From positions 38,838,890 through 38,902,889 of the forward strand of contig JAOANR010000001.1 of assembly GCA_030278955.1 (NCBI GenBank): a DNA stretch of 64,000 bases. Reading direction: 5' to 3'. This DNA is from Hygrophila difformis. Taxonomy: Eukaryota > Streptophyta > Magnoliopsida > Lamiales > Acanthaceae. Position 1 is the first letter of the stretch, and each line of letters begins with the position of its first letter. Below, one piece after another: positions 24,022 to 35,395 of the stretch. The notes under the pieces were generated by a model, which saw nothing but the letters and a program-made list of their open reading frames with translations, was not told the origin of the DNA and searched no databases. Position numbers and translations under genes: made by a program.

Positions 24022-24632
24022 TTCGGTCTACATCGAATTGTTTGAAACAGATCGCATTGGAGGTGTGCCTTGGGAATTTTAACCAATTCGATCTCCAAGC
24101 CAATTCGGTCTAGACCGAATTGGCCTAAGAGACCGAATTGACTTCCCAAGACACATGCTCCATCCTTGTGTAAGTTTGGCCAAGTAAGTAATTCAGTCTA
24201 TATCAATTCGGTTTACACCGAACTGACCTTGAATAGACCGAATTGACTTACAAAAGGCATTTTGATTCCTTAGTTTTATTCTTGCAAGTGAGCAATTCGA
24301 TCTATATGGCAATTCGGTTTAGACCGAACTGCCCATATAGACCGAATTGCCTCACAAAAGAGCATCTCCCATTATTTTTCCTAAGTACCCAAATTCGGTC
24401 TTCTTGCTGTAATTCGGTCTCTAGACAAATTCGGTCTAGACCGAATTGACTTCAAAAGCCCACATTACAGTAAGTGTTTGTTTGTTTGTTTTTCCTCTCA
24501 ATTCGGTCTCCATGCCAATTCGGTCTAGACCGAATTGGCCTAAGAGACCGAATCTCTCACAGACACTTGGAGACCACATCAATTCGGTCGAGACCGAATT
24601 GATGAATTCGGTCTCCCATAGACCGAATTGCT
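24022..24632. promoter_or_regulatory. GGTCTAGACC palindrome cluster upstream of the F-box-like gene
   Basis: Perfect palindromes are at 24101-24122 and 24516-24537. A GGTCGAGACC variant is at 24580-24601 and near-perfect ones at 24198, 24310 and 24427, with many half sites. It is the same motif family as in the LTRs of A, in otherwise unlike DNA, and it ends 17 bases before a TATA box. Confidence 0.78.
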
Positions 24633-24648
24633 TCCCTTCCCCAAACCC

Positions 24649-24656
24649 TATATATT
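24649..24656 (+). promoter_or_regulatory. TATA box of the F-box-like gene
   Basis: TATATATT in CCAAACCCTATATATTCC, followed by a C/T-rich leader of about 120 bases (24660-24800) that is typical of plant 5' UTRs, then ATG at 24803. Confidence 0.6.
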
Positions 24657-24802
24657 CCATTTTTCCCCCTCTTTTCCCTCACTTTCACCCTCCCACACTT
24701 CGATACTCTCCCAAACCCTCCTTTCGCGAACTTCATCTTCCTCGCGAAACCAGAGCTCGAGCCAGTGCTTCACCTCGTTCGACTCCGTCCAAAGCTTTCA
24801 AA

Positions 24803-24840
24803 ATGGCATCTTCTTTGTCTAATCCTACTGAGAGTGTCGG
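24803..24840 (+). CDS. F-box-like gene, exon 1
   Basis: ATG in good context (AAAATGGC) with 38 coding bases (MASSLSNPTESV plus two bases), followed by the donor GG/GTAAGTG at 24841. The phase (two bases left over) matches exon 2 if the acceptor is at 26844: the first base completes a Gly codon and the F-box frame follows. This agreement of phase is the main evidence for the exon. Confidence 0.5.
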
Positions 24841-25858
24841 GTAAGTGTCCTGTTTTCGATTTCGCACTCTCACTTTCGCGATTTCAGTTTTGGTTTTTCC
24901 TTATTTTTGCGAAATCGGTAATGGGAAGGGGAATGAGGCCTGTTTTCGTGTCGAGCGTGGTTGGGAAGTGGTCGGAATGAGTTGAGTGTGGTCGGAATAG
25001 GGTTTAACAGAGTAGTCCGAACTAGGGCTTTTTCTTGCTTGAAGTTCGAACCACCATTGTTGATGTTTTAAGCTTTCTGTGGTGTAGGGGATACTTCTAT
25101 TCTGAAAACTTTGGGCTTCAAAACCCATAAAAATCTGTTTTGTCTCATTTTTGTGATTTTGTGTTGCTATTGTTAGTGCTTGTTTATATGCTGTGTTGCT
25201 TGTTTAATCTTTGAGGATGTTAAAATGAAAAAAACACAGTGGTTTATTTTCCCCTGCAACCACTGTGTTATTTTGTTTACTGGATAATTGATAATGTTGT
25301 TGGATATGCATGTTGATGATGTTGCCGAATCTGTGTTTTTTAAGCATGATTTATTGGCAAAGTTTTGCATGATACTGGTGTGAATGGACTATTCTCGTAT
25401 GTTGTTTTGTTGTTTGCATGAACTGTATTATGCATACCTCTTAATAAATGCTCCTGTGGGGGTACCTGTTACCACCACTTGCAAACTCAACTGAAAAGTT
25501 GATGTTTGCATACACTGGAAACATGCCTTACAAAGGAAACCATGCCAAAATTTTTCCCGACAAATATTTTCCAAACACTATTGGCATGGCACTTTTGTCT
25601 AAAAAGACAATAGTTGGCAGAATTTTATTTTTATTCAAGTGGTTGACATGTTTATTATTGGGATATATGGGGAATAAACAAGGGTAGCAACTTTGCTCAC
25701 CCATTAATACCCATTTCCCAAAACAAAAACTCAAATGGGGAACCACTCACACCCTCAACTTCATTAAATAAACAAGTCAACACTTCCCATAAAATCCAAA
25801 AATAACCTTTTTGCATGTGTATGCTTGCTTCTATTTTTATTTCTTTACTTACTTTCCC

Positions 25859-25873
25859 CTAGTCCATCACTTT
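25859..25873. repeat. TSD left of the L1-like fragment
   Basis: CTAGTCCATCACTTT, repeated at 26374-26388. A 15-base duplication fits target-primed reverse transcription. Confidence 0.8.
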
Positions 25874-26373
25874 TTTTTTTTTTTGAGGAAAGTTATATTA
25901 CCGAACAAAAGGAGTGAACATCCAGCTACAAAGTCGAGGACGACCACAACAGTCCCGCAAACAACAACTGAACACCAAAGAAGTGCAGCGATATAGGAAT
26001 TAAAAGAGAAGGGAAACGAACACGGTGTCGACCAAATAAAGATAACCAAAGCAAAACTCCAATAGTTGTATCGAGACCAGGATAGCTTCAGCCCAAAAAA
26101 AAGGAATTCTGCATCAGCAGGATCAGCATAGGAGCAGCAGCACACCTCCCTCTCATGGCATTCTTGGGCAGCGTGAAGCAGGTCGTCAGGGCAGCCCATA
26201 GCAACGCTTCCTCAGCGCAGATCCAAGCCAAATAACCGTCCTTACTTCACCTCTTCATTCCGAAGCACAAAGGTCCCACGTAGCATGTGAACGACACTAC
26301 TCAGACATCAATCCAGTTATATAGCAAATTCGTTCCATCATCGAAAATATCAAACCGAACCAAGAGTGAACCT
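25874..26373 (-). mobile_element. 5'-truncated L1-like LINE tail
   Basis: On the - strand it ends in poly(A) (poly(T) at 25871-25884 on +) and is flanked by a 15-base TSD. The minus strand carries a 110-codon frame that ends directly in the poly(A) (GNITFLKKKKK), without clear RT motifs, as expected for the last 500 bases of a plant L1. A SINE is possible, but no pol III boxes were seen at its start. Confidence 0.65.
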
Positions 26374-26725
26374 CTAGTCCATCACTTTGTACTAGTAATT
26401 GCATAAGTCTTCTTATGTATTGAATTCTTCATTATTAAATATCCATCTTCCCTTTTTATATGCTTTTGATTACTCTCATAGTGATAAAAAATATACACTT
26501 TGCTTTTGTAGGCTCAATAGCCTATAAAAACTCTTTCTTTTGGTCCTTTGACCATTCAAAAATCTTTAGACTATTTTTAGTCTGAGAAAAATTGGTAAGG
26601 GTCCAAGACCCTTACTTCTCTTATTTCCTTTACTTTTTATTTGTAATAACAGTTAGATTCTATAATCTAACTCCCTGACTTTTAATATGTGGTATAACTC
26701 AATAAATTCAAGTAAAACCAATTAA

Positions 26726-26764
26726 CTCACATTTAGAGCATAGCTCAAAATGTGAGGATGTTGA
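26726..26764 (+). other. Hairpin plus polypurine-like GTGAGGATG before exon 2
   Basis: CTCACATTTAGAGC (26726-26739) and GCTCAAAATGTGAG (26743-26756) pair with one mismatch over 14 bases and a 3-base loop. The right arm runs into GAGGATGTTGAT, the same word as at the 3' LTR boundary of A. Confidence 0.6.
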
Positions 26765-26844
26765 TTTTGCAACTTGAATACCTTTATCAAAAATTTGTTA
26801 AAAATAGTTTCAATCTTTCTTCGCCAGGGACATTATCCTGCCAG

Positions 26845-27427
26845 GACCAGCTCTAGAACAGGACAGGCTCGAACTACTGGACTTGCCAATAGAATTTTAG
26901 GAGAAATCCTCTCCCGCATAGGAGAGGATGACCTCAAAAAGGTTTTCGCTGCCAGAAGGGTGTGCAAGAAGTTCAAAGCAGCTGGGGATCTCCCTATTGT
27001 GTACAAGAGGTGCGAACTGGAAACCACAATCGTTAAGATGTGGGAGATAGGAGTCGAGACAGAGAAGGAGGAACTCATGCAGAAGTGTGTCGACGCGGGC
27101 AACTACTACCTCCAGTTCGTGCCAGCCCTACAAGCATTCGGAGCAGGCAATGAGGAAAGGGCCTGTGAACTGCTGAAGCCAGGGATTGATGACAATCACA
27201 AGGCATCAATCTTTGTCAGGGGATTCATGCTGCTTAGCAAGCTGGACAAGGAACAGGTCGATCAGGGAATAGCAATGATCAACAGGATGGTGACGGACGA
27301 ATCAGTCATGGCATACGTGGGCAACAACGTCTCTGCATGGCTGATGGAAAGCCTGGAGACTCCTGATCTATTCATTTTCCAAGGACCCAGGATGACGAGG
27401 GTGATTACTGCTTGCCCTGCAGCCTGA
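26845..27427 (+). CDS. F-box-like protein, exon 2 (main coding exon)
   Basis: 194 codons without a stop, from the acceptor CCTGCCAG/G to TGA at 27425. With exon 1 the product is about 206 residues. An F-box-like motif lies at about residues 24-70 (NRILGEILSRIGEDDLKKVF, then RRVCKKFKAAGDL and YKRCEL). A region like the Sel1/TPR-like tail of plant F-box proteins of the At2g35280 type follows (CVDAGNYYLQFVPALQAFGAG, FVRGFMLLSKL, QGIAMINRM). Such proteins usually bind SKP1 and select substrates for ubiquitination. It sits between pol and the 3' LTR of A, under a promoter that shares the LTR motif, so it looks like an element-borne captured gene. It is undamaged while the pol of A is broken. Confidence 0.6.
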
Positions 27428-29220
27428 CAAACTTTGTCCACTGGAGCAGGATTTTCTTCCAAGGATAAGGGAAGAAGGATGTGGAAGACAGACTCAGCTG
27501 TATAGAATCATTTTTGAGTAATTTAAACTGAAACCTCAATTAGGAGATCTTTTGAAATGCTCCTTGTGAAAACTTTACCCAAGTGTATAGCATCTCCTGT
27601 AACTACTGTATTAATGGGTTTCTGTAAGTAGGGTCGTAGCTTTAAGACGAACCTTGAAACCACTCGATGTGGTTGTTAGAAGCTGTATTTTGGTATTAAT
27701 CCTTTATCGCTTTTTACAAAGAGAATTTCGTCTTGAATTCTCAAAAATATTTTTGAAAAAAGATGTGACAGTCCAAGATGAATAAGTGACTGTCACGCCA
27801 AAAACAAAGCTGTTACATGCTTGCATGTTCACAGTATCTTTTTACTGCTTTCAATTAAATAACCAGCATAAAACGAGCATAAATCTGTCACCTAAATTCA
27901 CATGTTGAATTTAGGCTAAGGATGAAATTTTCAAACTATTAGATTGGGATAAAACAATTAAAAATATGCATGATATAAATTCTTGAGGTTTTGAGCTATA
28001 AAAATCCAATGATATGATCACTTGGAAGAAAAAACAAAATTTTCATGTTGAGAATTTGATTGAATAAAATGCAAGAATCTTTCAAAGGCTAAATTTAAGA
28101 ATAAAGGTATGACACGATCAAACCATACCATGTGAGATCTAAGCCGAGTCACTTTTACTCATTAATTCTTTGGTTGTGTGAAAATCAATTCGATTAAAGG
28201 ACACTAGAACTTGCAATTGAGACCGATTCAAGACCATGCCATATTCCCAAAATCGAGCATATGATCGAGGCACTTAAAAAAAAACCCAAAATTTCTTTGG
28301 CCTTCTCTTGAATTCCAAACCCAAAAATATTTTCCCTTTAGGATTAACCAATCTGAGCCTTTAAGCCTAATTTTTCTTTGAAACCACTATATTTTCCGAG
28401 CCTTATAAAAAAGACCAAGAAAATCAAACCCAAGTGTGCACAAACCAATTCCACCAAGGCATTATGGTTTATGATCATCAAAAAATATCAATCGGTATCC
28501 CTAAATCGATCAAAAAAAAAAAAAGAGAGAGAGAGAGAGAGAAGTTGAAATTCATTCAACAAAGATAAATTGCAATTGACAAAGCAAATTAGACAAAGTC
28601 TAATGTCATGCAACGGAAAAGAAAAACAAAAGAAAGGAAGAATTGTTGATGATCATAGTCCTTAAATAAAAACATGCCAAGTTAAGGTGGAATAGATTCG
28701 TGCCACTTTTTCAGCCCAATAATACCCCTCCTTACCTAATGTTACAACCGTATGCCCCGTTATAACCTTAAATAAGACATCGGGATCTCGATTTGAAGAA
28801 ATGAGTAGGTGGCGAGTTGGTCTAATTGCAAGCTTATGGGATAATTTATTTGAATTTGATTATGAGCGTATTGTCTAAAAAACCAACTTTGAGAGTGAGT
28901 GAATTTTCCGATTCTACTATATGTGAGGCTCTGCTTTGATTGATTAATGCTAATGTCATGCTTGAATTCAAGAATTAAACCAATGACATTTTCTATACAT
29001 ATATTCAAGAAGAATTAACAATAATGATTGATTTGTATACCTATCCACGTGAGAAGTATCATTTTATTAAACACTGCAATCAAGAGAGTTTAATACTTGT
29101 AACTTGATTGTATTATCCGAATATAACAAGAATGAACTTTTTGAAGCCACACAAATGGATTGAATGTGCAGAGTCCATGCTCTTAGGAGCACTGACCCTG
29201 ACTGCTCGGGGACGATCAGT
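27428..29220 (+). other. 3' noncoding region of element A
   Basis: No ORF of note. Inverted repeats GAGAATT/AATTCTC (27721-27742) and GTGACAGTC/GACTGTCAC (27765-27796) could mark transcript ends of the F-box-like gene. An A run followed by (GA)n is at 28511-28542. Similar A/GA and neighbouring wording occurs in element B (47398-47420), so this is the normal 3' UTR of the Athila type. Confidence 0.55.
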
Positions 29221-29237
29221 ATTAAATGTGAGGATGT
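29221..29237 (+). other. Polypurine tract, element A
   Basis: ATTAAATGTGAGGATGT directly before the 3' LTR (TGATAATGG). The preceding CTCGGGGACGATCAG is the usual Athila/Tat wording at this place. Confidence 0.75.
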
Positions 29238-29530
29238 TGATAATGGCCAAAATTGTCCATTATTTCCAATCCATTTCCGTGTCTGAGACGGACATTTTGA
29301 TCGTATTCCCACCTTATTTCAATAAGAAAGCAGTTGAATTCGACAAATTAATGCAAGTTTGTAAGAAAAATAAGCTGGTAATGAAAGACACAAAAATATG
29401 CAATTTTAATTGCATTTGTGTTAGAAAAATCCAAAAACATGAAAAAAGGGAAAAGAAAAGAAAAAGGAATGAAAAGATGGGAAAAAGAATGAAAATCCCA
29501 CAAATTGAAATTTTGGTTAAGTGTTGAAGA

Positions 29531-29945
29531 TCAATTCGGTCTATACGCAATTCGACCTAAACCGAATTGCTTATTAGACCGAATTGCTGAAGAGAAGAAG
29601 AAAAAGAGAAGTGTTGAAGAAGAAAAGAGCAACCAATTCGGTCTATGGCAATTCGGTCTAAACCGAATTGACCCCTAGACCGAATTGCACTTTGGAAAGA
29701 AGAAGACCCTGAGCAGAAAAGAAAAGAAGGAGTTCGATATTATGCAATTCGGTCTAGACCGAATTGATTGCATAGATCGAATTGCCTCAAAACAAGGAAG
29801 CCAAGCAGGAGCCATCATCAGTTCGTTAAGGCCGATTCGGTCTACCCATAGACCGAATCACCACATTCCATGCTCAAGATCAAGAAGAAAGACCTCATTT
29901 CACCAATTCGGTCTAAACGGAACTGCTTGAGGAGACCGAATCACA
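29531..29945. promoter_or_regulatory. GGTCTAGACC palindrome cluster in U3 of the A LTR
   Basis: A perfect palindrome is at 29745-29766, and near-perfect ones are at about 29549-29571 and 29650-29671, with several half sites. It lies 80-500 bases upstream of the TATA box at 30027. The matching part of the 5' LTR is outside the window. Confidence 0.75.
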
Positions 29946-30026
29946 TTCAAAATTGCAGCTCTGAGCACGTGAGAAATGCATGGCACTGTGGATGTGCCCT
30001 GATGGACCTAGGGTTCTGAGAAGAAG

Positions 30027-30033
30027 TATAAAA
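30027..30033 (+). promoter_or_regulatory. TATA box of the A LTR promoter
   Basis: TATAAAA in AGAAGTATAAAAGCTGAG, followed by an A-rich leader. Transcription would start near 30060, which makes 29238-30060 the U3 region. Confidence 0.65.
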
Positions 30034-30917
30034 GCTGAGCTTCCTCAACACAAGAAGAAATCCGAACACTAACACTTGGACATTTGCTGGGAGACAAAAA
30101 GAAGGAGCAGAAGGTTCTCAACCCCTTAAGGGTTAGGTAGGTAGTTTAGTTAGTTAGTTTATTCTTCATGCTTATAGTATAGTTTTAATGGTTTTAATCT
30201 CAGTTTGTTTTCATAAAAGCTTGTTACTACCTTTAGTGTAGCCATTACCATAAACTTTAAATGCTTTGTAGTTAGAATGAACCCTACCTTCAAGCTAATG
30301 ATGGTTTTAGGGTTATTTAATTGCTTTTAAGTGTCAATACAAGAAGAAATCCAGAAATGGGTTTTTGTTTCAAGTGTTTGGCACTTATTTAATGCTTTCC
30401 TTAGCAATAAATGTTAGAATGTTTGTTTGTTTCAACTAGGTTACATTTATTATGTCTTAGTTGACCTGCATTCTCAATAAATGCATATTTAGAGGGTTTT
30501 TGGCTTGTTCTTATACCTTAGTGATTCAAATGAGTGTTCTTAGGTTTTAGATGATTTTAGGGTTGTTAGAATCTATTTTTAAGTTTATTCTGTTGCTGTT
30601 TTGTTCTCTTTATTTTAGCTTATTGTTGCCTTAGATAATGAAGGTGTTCTTATTTTCATGCATGCTGTTCTTATTATTCTTAGATGTTTAGGTCTTTGAT
30701 ATTTGATCGCTTGTTTGTAAAATTAAGGTTTATTTCATGCCAATACCTGCTAGACACGTAACCTATTATGCCTATTTTCCTTAAAAACACTCATTAGTGT
30801 GGCTGTGAGGTGACACTGATGTGAAATGAAGGATTTGGTAAATCTTATCCATCATGAACCACACAGTGTAAACCGAACCTGTACTTGTGAGTTCAAAATA
30901 TCGCTTATGTGGAAAAG

Positions 30918-31395
30918 GACATGCAATTCGGTTTGAGGCAATTCGGTCGGTCTAAACCGAATTGCCCATGAGACCGAATTACATAGCAAAAATCACTCTC
31001 ATATGATGTACAAAGCAATTCGGTTTGTGCGAATTCGGTCTAGACCGAATTCCTCCCATAGATCGAATTGACCTAGTACACCATATTGTATGCATTCCAT
31101 CCCTTCATGCCTTAGTTTATTTTTTCTTTGTCTTACCAATTCGAATTGTCCAATTCGGTTTAAACCGAATTGACATGGCAATTCGAATCACTCTCATTTT
31201 TTGAAGCAAATGCCTTATTCAAATTTGAGTAAGGAAAGGACTTCATCAATTCGAATTGCCCAATTCGGTCTAGACCGAATTGCTTGACAATTCGAATTAG
31301 ATGATGTTTCATGTCTCTACAAGGATTAATTGGGTAAGGTGATGCTTCATTCTTCATGCATTTTCAGTTCGGTCTATATTACACCTTAGACCGAA
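30918..31395. promoter_or_regulatory. GGTCTAGACC palindrome cluster, downstream part of the A 3' LTR
   Basis: Perfect palindrome at 31261-31282, GAATTC-ended form at 31030-31051, GGTTTAAACC form near 31151-31172. A version near 30940-30963 has a GGTC duplication between the arms. Same series as 3318-3790. Confidence 0.75.
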
Positions 31396-32369
31396 TTGAT
31401 CTCTTCCTTTTATTTCAAACTCCAAAAATATTTTAGTTCTTGAGTTGTGTAAGTTGCATGGGTGTATTGGGCCTAGGCCCACTACATCTAATTTTATCCA
31501 TTACACATCTCAACCCATTAGTGTCTTAATTATTGTGTGATTAACACTCACACAATACCAAAAACATTTTCTTAATTTTATTTCTTTTCTCTTTCATTGT
31601 GTGTATGAACAGCTAGTAAGAAATATATCAGACTAATGTTGGCGGGTATTCCCACACGGATAAACTAGCTCGTATTCTGAATATTAATTATTAGTTGTTA
31701 TTTTGCATGGTCCGGATAGTGGTCGGTGGAAGCCTTGGCGGTTCGTCCATCCGGGATTATAATAGCTGCTCAGCTGACTCCTATCCGGATACAGTTTTCT
31801 TTTCTTTATCTTAATTTCAAACCTGAATTTCGAGCTACAGTACTGTTAGATAGTGTCGATCAACACTGTTATAGCATTACTGTAGTAAGAAAACGTGTAG
31901 GTTTTTCCTAACTCATAGACAGTAGAACTCTCGATGACAGCGATCACTGTCATTAAGGGATCCCTACTGTCTAAAAATCATTTCATCTGGAATATTTGGG
32001 AACCGGATGGCAGATGTTTGCAGTCCGGATAACCCCAATTATTTCTGGCACTCTTTTTAGCCAAATTTTTCTTATCTCCGGCTAACTCATCTTTGTGTAT
32101 CAAGTTCTGTCTAACCCCACCATATATTTTGGGGTATTTTATTTTACTTCTCATATACATGTATGCATGATAGTATTATGTAGATATTGTGGTCTATAAT
32201 ATTTCGGAGATCCTTCTCCTTGGATATAGAAGTCTTGATTTAAATCTGATGTTGCATAATAAATTTCCACAAAAAATCACTTTATAAAATCCGGATCTGA
32301 GTAAAGGATAAATTCGACAGTTATGACTAACTCATATTCTACTGGGGGTTGATTTTGAGAACTTAGAAG

Positions 32370-32374
32370 CAGAG
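32370..32374. repeat. TSD left of element B (cagag)
   Basis: CAGAG here and at 49898-49902. The empty site is preserved in the 5' LTR of A (AGAAGCAGAGTCAGCG near 2053 and 4754), which proves the insertion. Confidence 0.95.
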
Positions 32375-34493
32375 TGATGCACCCTGTGAAACCACATTTA
32401 AATAAGCTTAAATTATGTTAAAACGAACCTAAATTGCATGCATGAGACTCTATTTTACTGCTTTTTAGTGTATATTTCATGTGATGTGTGAATATTAATA
32501 AGACCGGTTAAATTGAGCTTATCTGAGCCCGATTTATCTTGTTTTATGCTTTTTAATAAGACTTTGGCAATTCTAATACATTGCAATGATGTTTCAGGCA
32601 TTAAAATGAAGAAAGAAGATGTTCGGAGGTCAAAGGATGTCAAATTCGGAATTTTCAACACTGGAAAAGCTCCAGAATGCGCCACATAGGCATGGCGGCG
32701 CATAAAATCATGCTCGAGCGCCACATTATGCGCCACGTTGACACTTAGGAAAATTTCGGATGGAAAAAAGCTTCAGGATGCGCCGCATAAGCTTGGTGGC
32801 GCCGAAATCTGCTCCGGAGCGCCACAAAATGCGCCGCTGTTAAATTAAAACTTGGGAAATCGTCAGAATGCGCCGCACCTCCTTGGTGGCGCCTAAAACC
32901 ACCTTGGAGCGCCACTTTTTGCGCCGCAGAGGAAAATTCGGAAAATCATCGCATGCGCCAGCTCTCCTTGGTGGCGCCTAAACCCTCTTCCGAGCGCCAT
33001 TTTATGCGCCACCGTCGCAGTTGGGCAGTTTTCTAACCTCCCGAACTCGGTTTTAAATGCCGTTTTTCATCATTTTCTTCAGGGAGACTCATATCCAGAC
33101 TTCATTATTCGCCAAAAAAAAAAACTCTCTGTAAACACATTCCAATGGGAGAAGAAGGCCAGAAACACAAATCCATGCCGGAGGAATGCATCAGGAACGA
33201 TTTTCTGGGCGTGTTCTTCCTATCATAGGTGTTGCCTTTCTTTTTCTTGCTTTGTAATGAATTGAAATTGCCTCTAAATGTAATCTGCTATTATGTTTCA
33301 AATTTGTAGACGGATTTCTATATTGTTCGTGTTAGAAGTGTTCTAGAACGGGAGTTCAGAATCACTTTGAAGTATGAATTTATCTTTTTATGGAAGTAAT
33401 ATAATATGTCGTTGTTTATGTTGTAATCTGGGTTAATCTGCTATCATGTTAGAATCTGTCTAATCTGCTTTGGGCGCCATTTTTGATTAGGAATAATCAA
33501 TTTGATGTTTGTGGCATGATTCTTAAACAATTGATTAGATTAGATTTATCTGTAATAATTGTTAGAATTTGAATTGATATTTGGTATTGCTTGCCTGAAT
33601 TGATCGATGATTAAGATTAGTAGAAATCTGGAATCTGTAATTTTGTTGTCTGCTAAGTCTGACTTGATCGTTCAATCTGTCTCAATCTGCATTAATTTAG
33701 TCTGGCAAAATATCAATCTGTTCACATTCTAAATTTAGTATTAAAATCCAGTTTACCATGTTTTATTATTATTTTACCATAATTGTTAAATTATTTACAC
33801 TGTTCTGCATAATTAAATGTTAGAATCCAAATTCTGTGATTTCTGCTTTGTTAAATCGGGAGATAAAAAGTAGAATTAATATTTTAGTACCGGAATTGGG
33901 AATAAATTACATTATAAATGGATTCTGGCATGCGCACAATGATTTGGGAAATGAAAAGTGTCTTTTAATTGCTATAGGAAAATTTGTATGCTTGGGAAAG
34001 ACTCAAATTTAGGCCTAGAATAATGATTGCAGAATGTTAGATAATTTAATCAGCTTCCATAAAATCCGTTTGAGCATAATTTAAGCTGTAGAAGGTTACA
34101 ATATTTTTAATCTTTATAAAATAATTAATTTTAAGAAATTGATCTTTTTAGACATTGGAAAATGCTAAATCAATATGCAATTTCTATTTTATATAAAGAT
34201 GGTAATATTTAAAATATTACAAGCATCTCCCATTTATATCTTTATTAATTATAATTTTAATTTGCTTTATTTTAAATTTAATGTCACTATTTTTAATTTA
34301 ATCATCATTAGAATTAATCAAACGCTTTCAAAATATATAATATGATTAATGAACTTAAAACAATTAACATTTTCTCCGGAATGAAATAATATTCTGAAAT
34401 TCCCTGTGGTTCGACCCGGTATTCACCGGTTTTTATTACTTGATGACAACCATCCGCTTGTGGTAAAATATGAGTAGTGAAAATCACTCATCA
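32375..34493 (+). repeat. 5' LTR of element B
   Basis: 2119 bases, TGATGCACCC...CACTCATCA. It contains four 60-base GCGCC units (32678-33012), a TTTTAAA box near 33051 and a C/T-rich start of transcript. The rest is AT-rich without ORFs. It differs from the 3' LTR by scattered substitutions and a segment of about 78 bases (33718-33795) that the 3' LTR lacks. Confidence 0.92.
32678..33012. promoter_or_regulatory. Four-unit GCGCC/GGCGC inverted-repeat array, B 5' LTR
   Basis: Units begin near 32678, 32779, 32871 and 32953. Each is about 60 bases and has the order ATGCGCC, GGCGC(C), GAGCGCCA, TGCGCC, with 25-40 bases of unlike AT-rich DNA between units. Within a unit the first two sites face each other and can form a hairpin. 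Confidence 0.75.
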
Positions 34494-34499
34494 AGTTTT

Positions 34500-34516
34500 T
34501 GGCGCCGTTGCCGGGG
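34500..34516 (+). other. Primer binding site, tRNA-Asp, element B
   Basis: TGGCGCCGTTGCCGGGG, six bases after the LTR end; identical to the primer site of A. Confidence 0.9.
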
Positions 34517-34631
34517 AATTTGTTGTGAACTTTTAATTGTTTTTAGTTTATTAATTTAAATTTATTAAGTTAAATATTAATTTAACCGTTACTTATTTTA
34601 TTTTATTTTTATTTTTATTTAATATTTGTAG
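34517..34631 (+). other. Leader of element B
   Basis: AT-rich untranslated sequence between the primer site and the first gag-like codons. Nothing else seen. Confidence 0.5.
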
Positions 34632-35383
34632 TGCGAAGCAAACAAGCAGAAATAGCTTATGATCCTGAAATTGAGCGTACTCTTAGAGCTATTAGATTAG
34701 GGAAACGTAGGAGACCAGCTCAGTTGGAAATTTTAATTAATTAATCTTCTGATGAAGAAAACTATTCTCCAACGACTGAAGTTTCAATAATTCAAACTAA
34801 TCAATTAGTTGCTCAGTTCAATAGGTTAAACATGGCAGCGAATAACAATGATAATCAGGGTAATAATGGAGGTAACGGTGGTGATTTGGAGCACGATGAT
34901 CAAGCTGAATTGACCATTGAAGAACTCTTACAAGGAACTAGTGGAAATCTGCTTAATAGAACTCCAAGGCCAGATGTAGATGCTTTAAGCTTTACCCTTC
35001 AGCCTGCACTAATCACAATGGTTCAAGCTAATCAATATAATGGAGCACCTACTAATGATGCTTTAGAACACATAAGAAACTTTCTGGACTATTGTGACAC
35101 AGTGAAAATAAATGGTGTTACCAGTGATGAAATTAAGTTGAGATTGTTCTCATTTTCACTCAGAGATAAAGCTAAAACTTGGTACAACTCACTTCAATTA
35201 AGAGATGTTACTACTTGGGATAAAATGTTAGAAGCTTTCTTAGAACAATTCTTCCCACCATCCAAAGTCATTGAATTACAAGAAAAAATCAAAGAATTCG
35301 TGCAAGATGAGGGTGAAACTTTACTTGAAGCATGGGATAGATACAGCACTTTATTGGCGAGATGTCCAAATCATGGCTTTTAA
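34632..35383 (+). pseudogene. gag: gag N-terminal and capsid part, element B
   Basis: The gag frame can be followed from about 34632 (RSKQAEIAYDPEIERTLR) through a TAA near 34742. From 34832 it is open for 183 codons up to TAA 35381-35383. It has the Athila capsid core (RDKAKTWYNSLQ, FLEQFFPPSK, LEAWDRYSTLLARCPNHGF). Both stops are single nonsense changes because the frame continues after each. Confidence 0.82.
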
Positions 35384-35395
35384 GACTGGCAGCAG

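Larger units (their letters stand above)
24841..26844 (+). other. Intron 1 of the F-box-like gene, with LINE insertion
   Basis: GTAAGTG...CCTGCCAG. T-rich, about 2.0 kb, no sense ORF of note. It includes an L1-like insertion (25874-26373) and, near its end, a hairpin plus polypurine-like motif (26726-26764). An earlier acceptor, TTCGCCAG at 26827, is possible but gives the wrong phase for the ORF. Confidence 0.5.
29238..32374 (+). repeat. 3' LTR of element A, left part
   Basis: Starts TGATAATGGCC after the polypurine tract and runs to the TSD cagag (32370-32374), where element B inserted. It is homologous to the 5' LTR: 30423 matches base 1, and 30875 onward matches the second duplication unit. 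It has only one copy of that unit. Confidence 0.87.

Noticed and set aside
26774..26844. Start of the F-box-like protein at an ATG-less upstream extension
   Set aside because: The stretch is AT-rich and intron-like, contains the polypurine-like region's flank and has no F-box protein similarity. The spliced start at 24803 fits phase and start context better.
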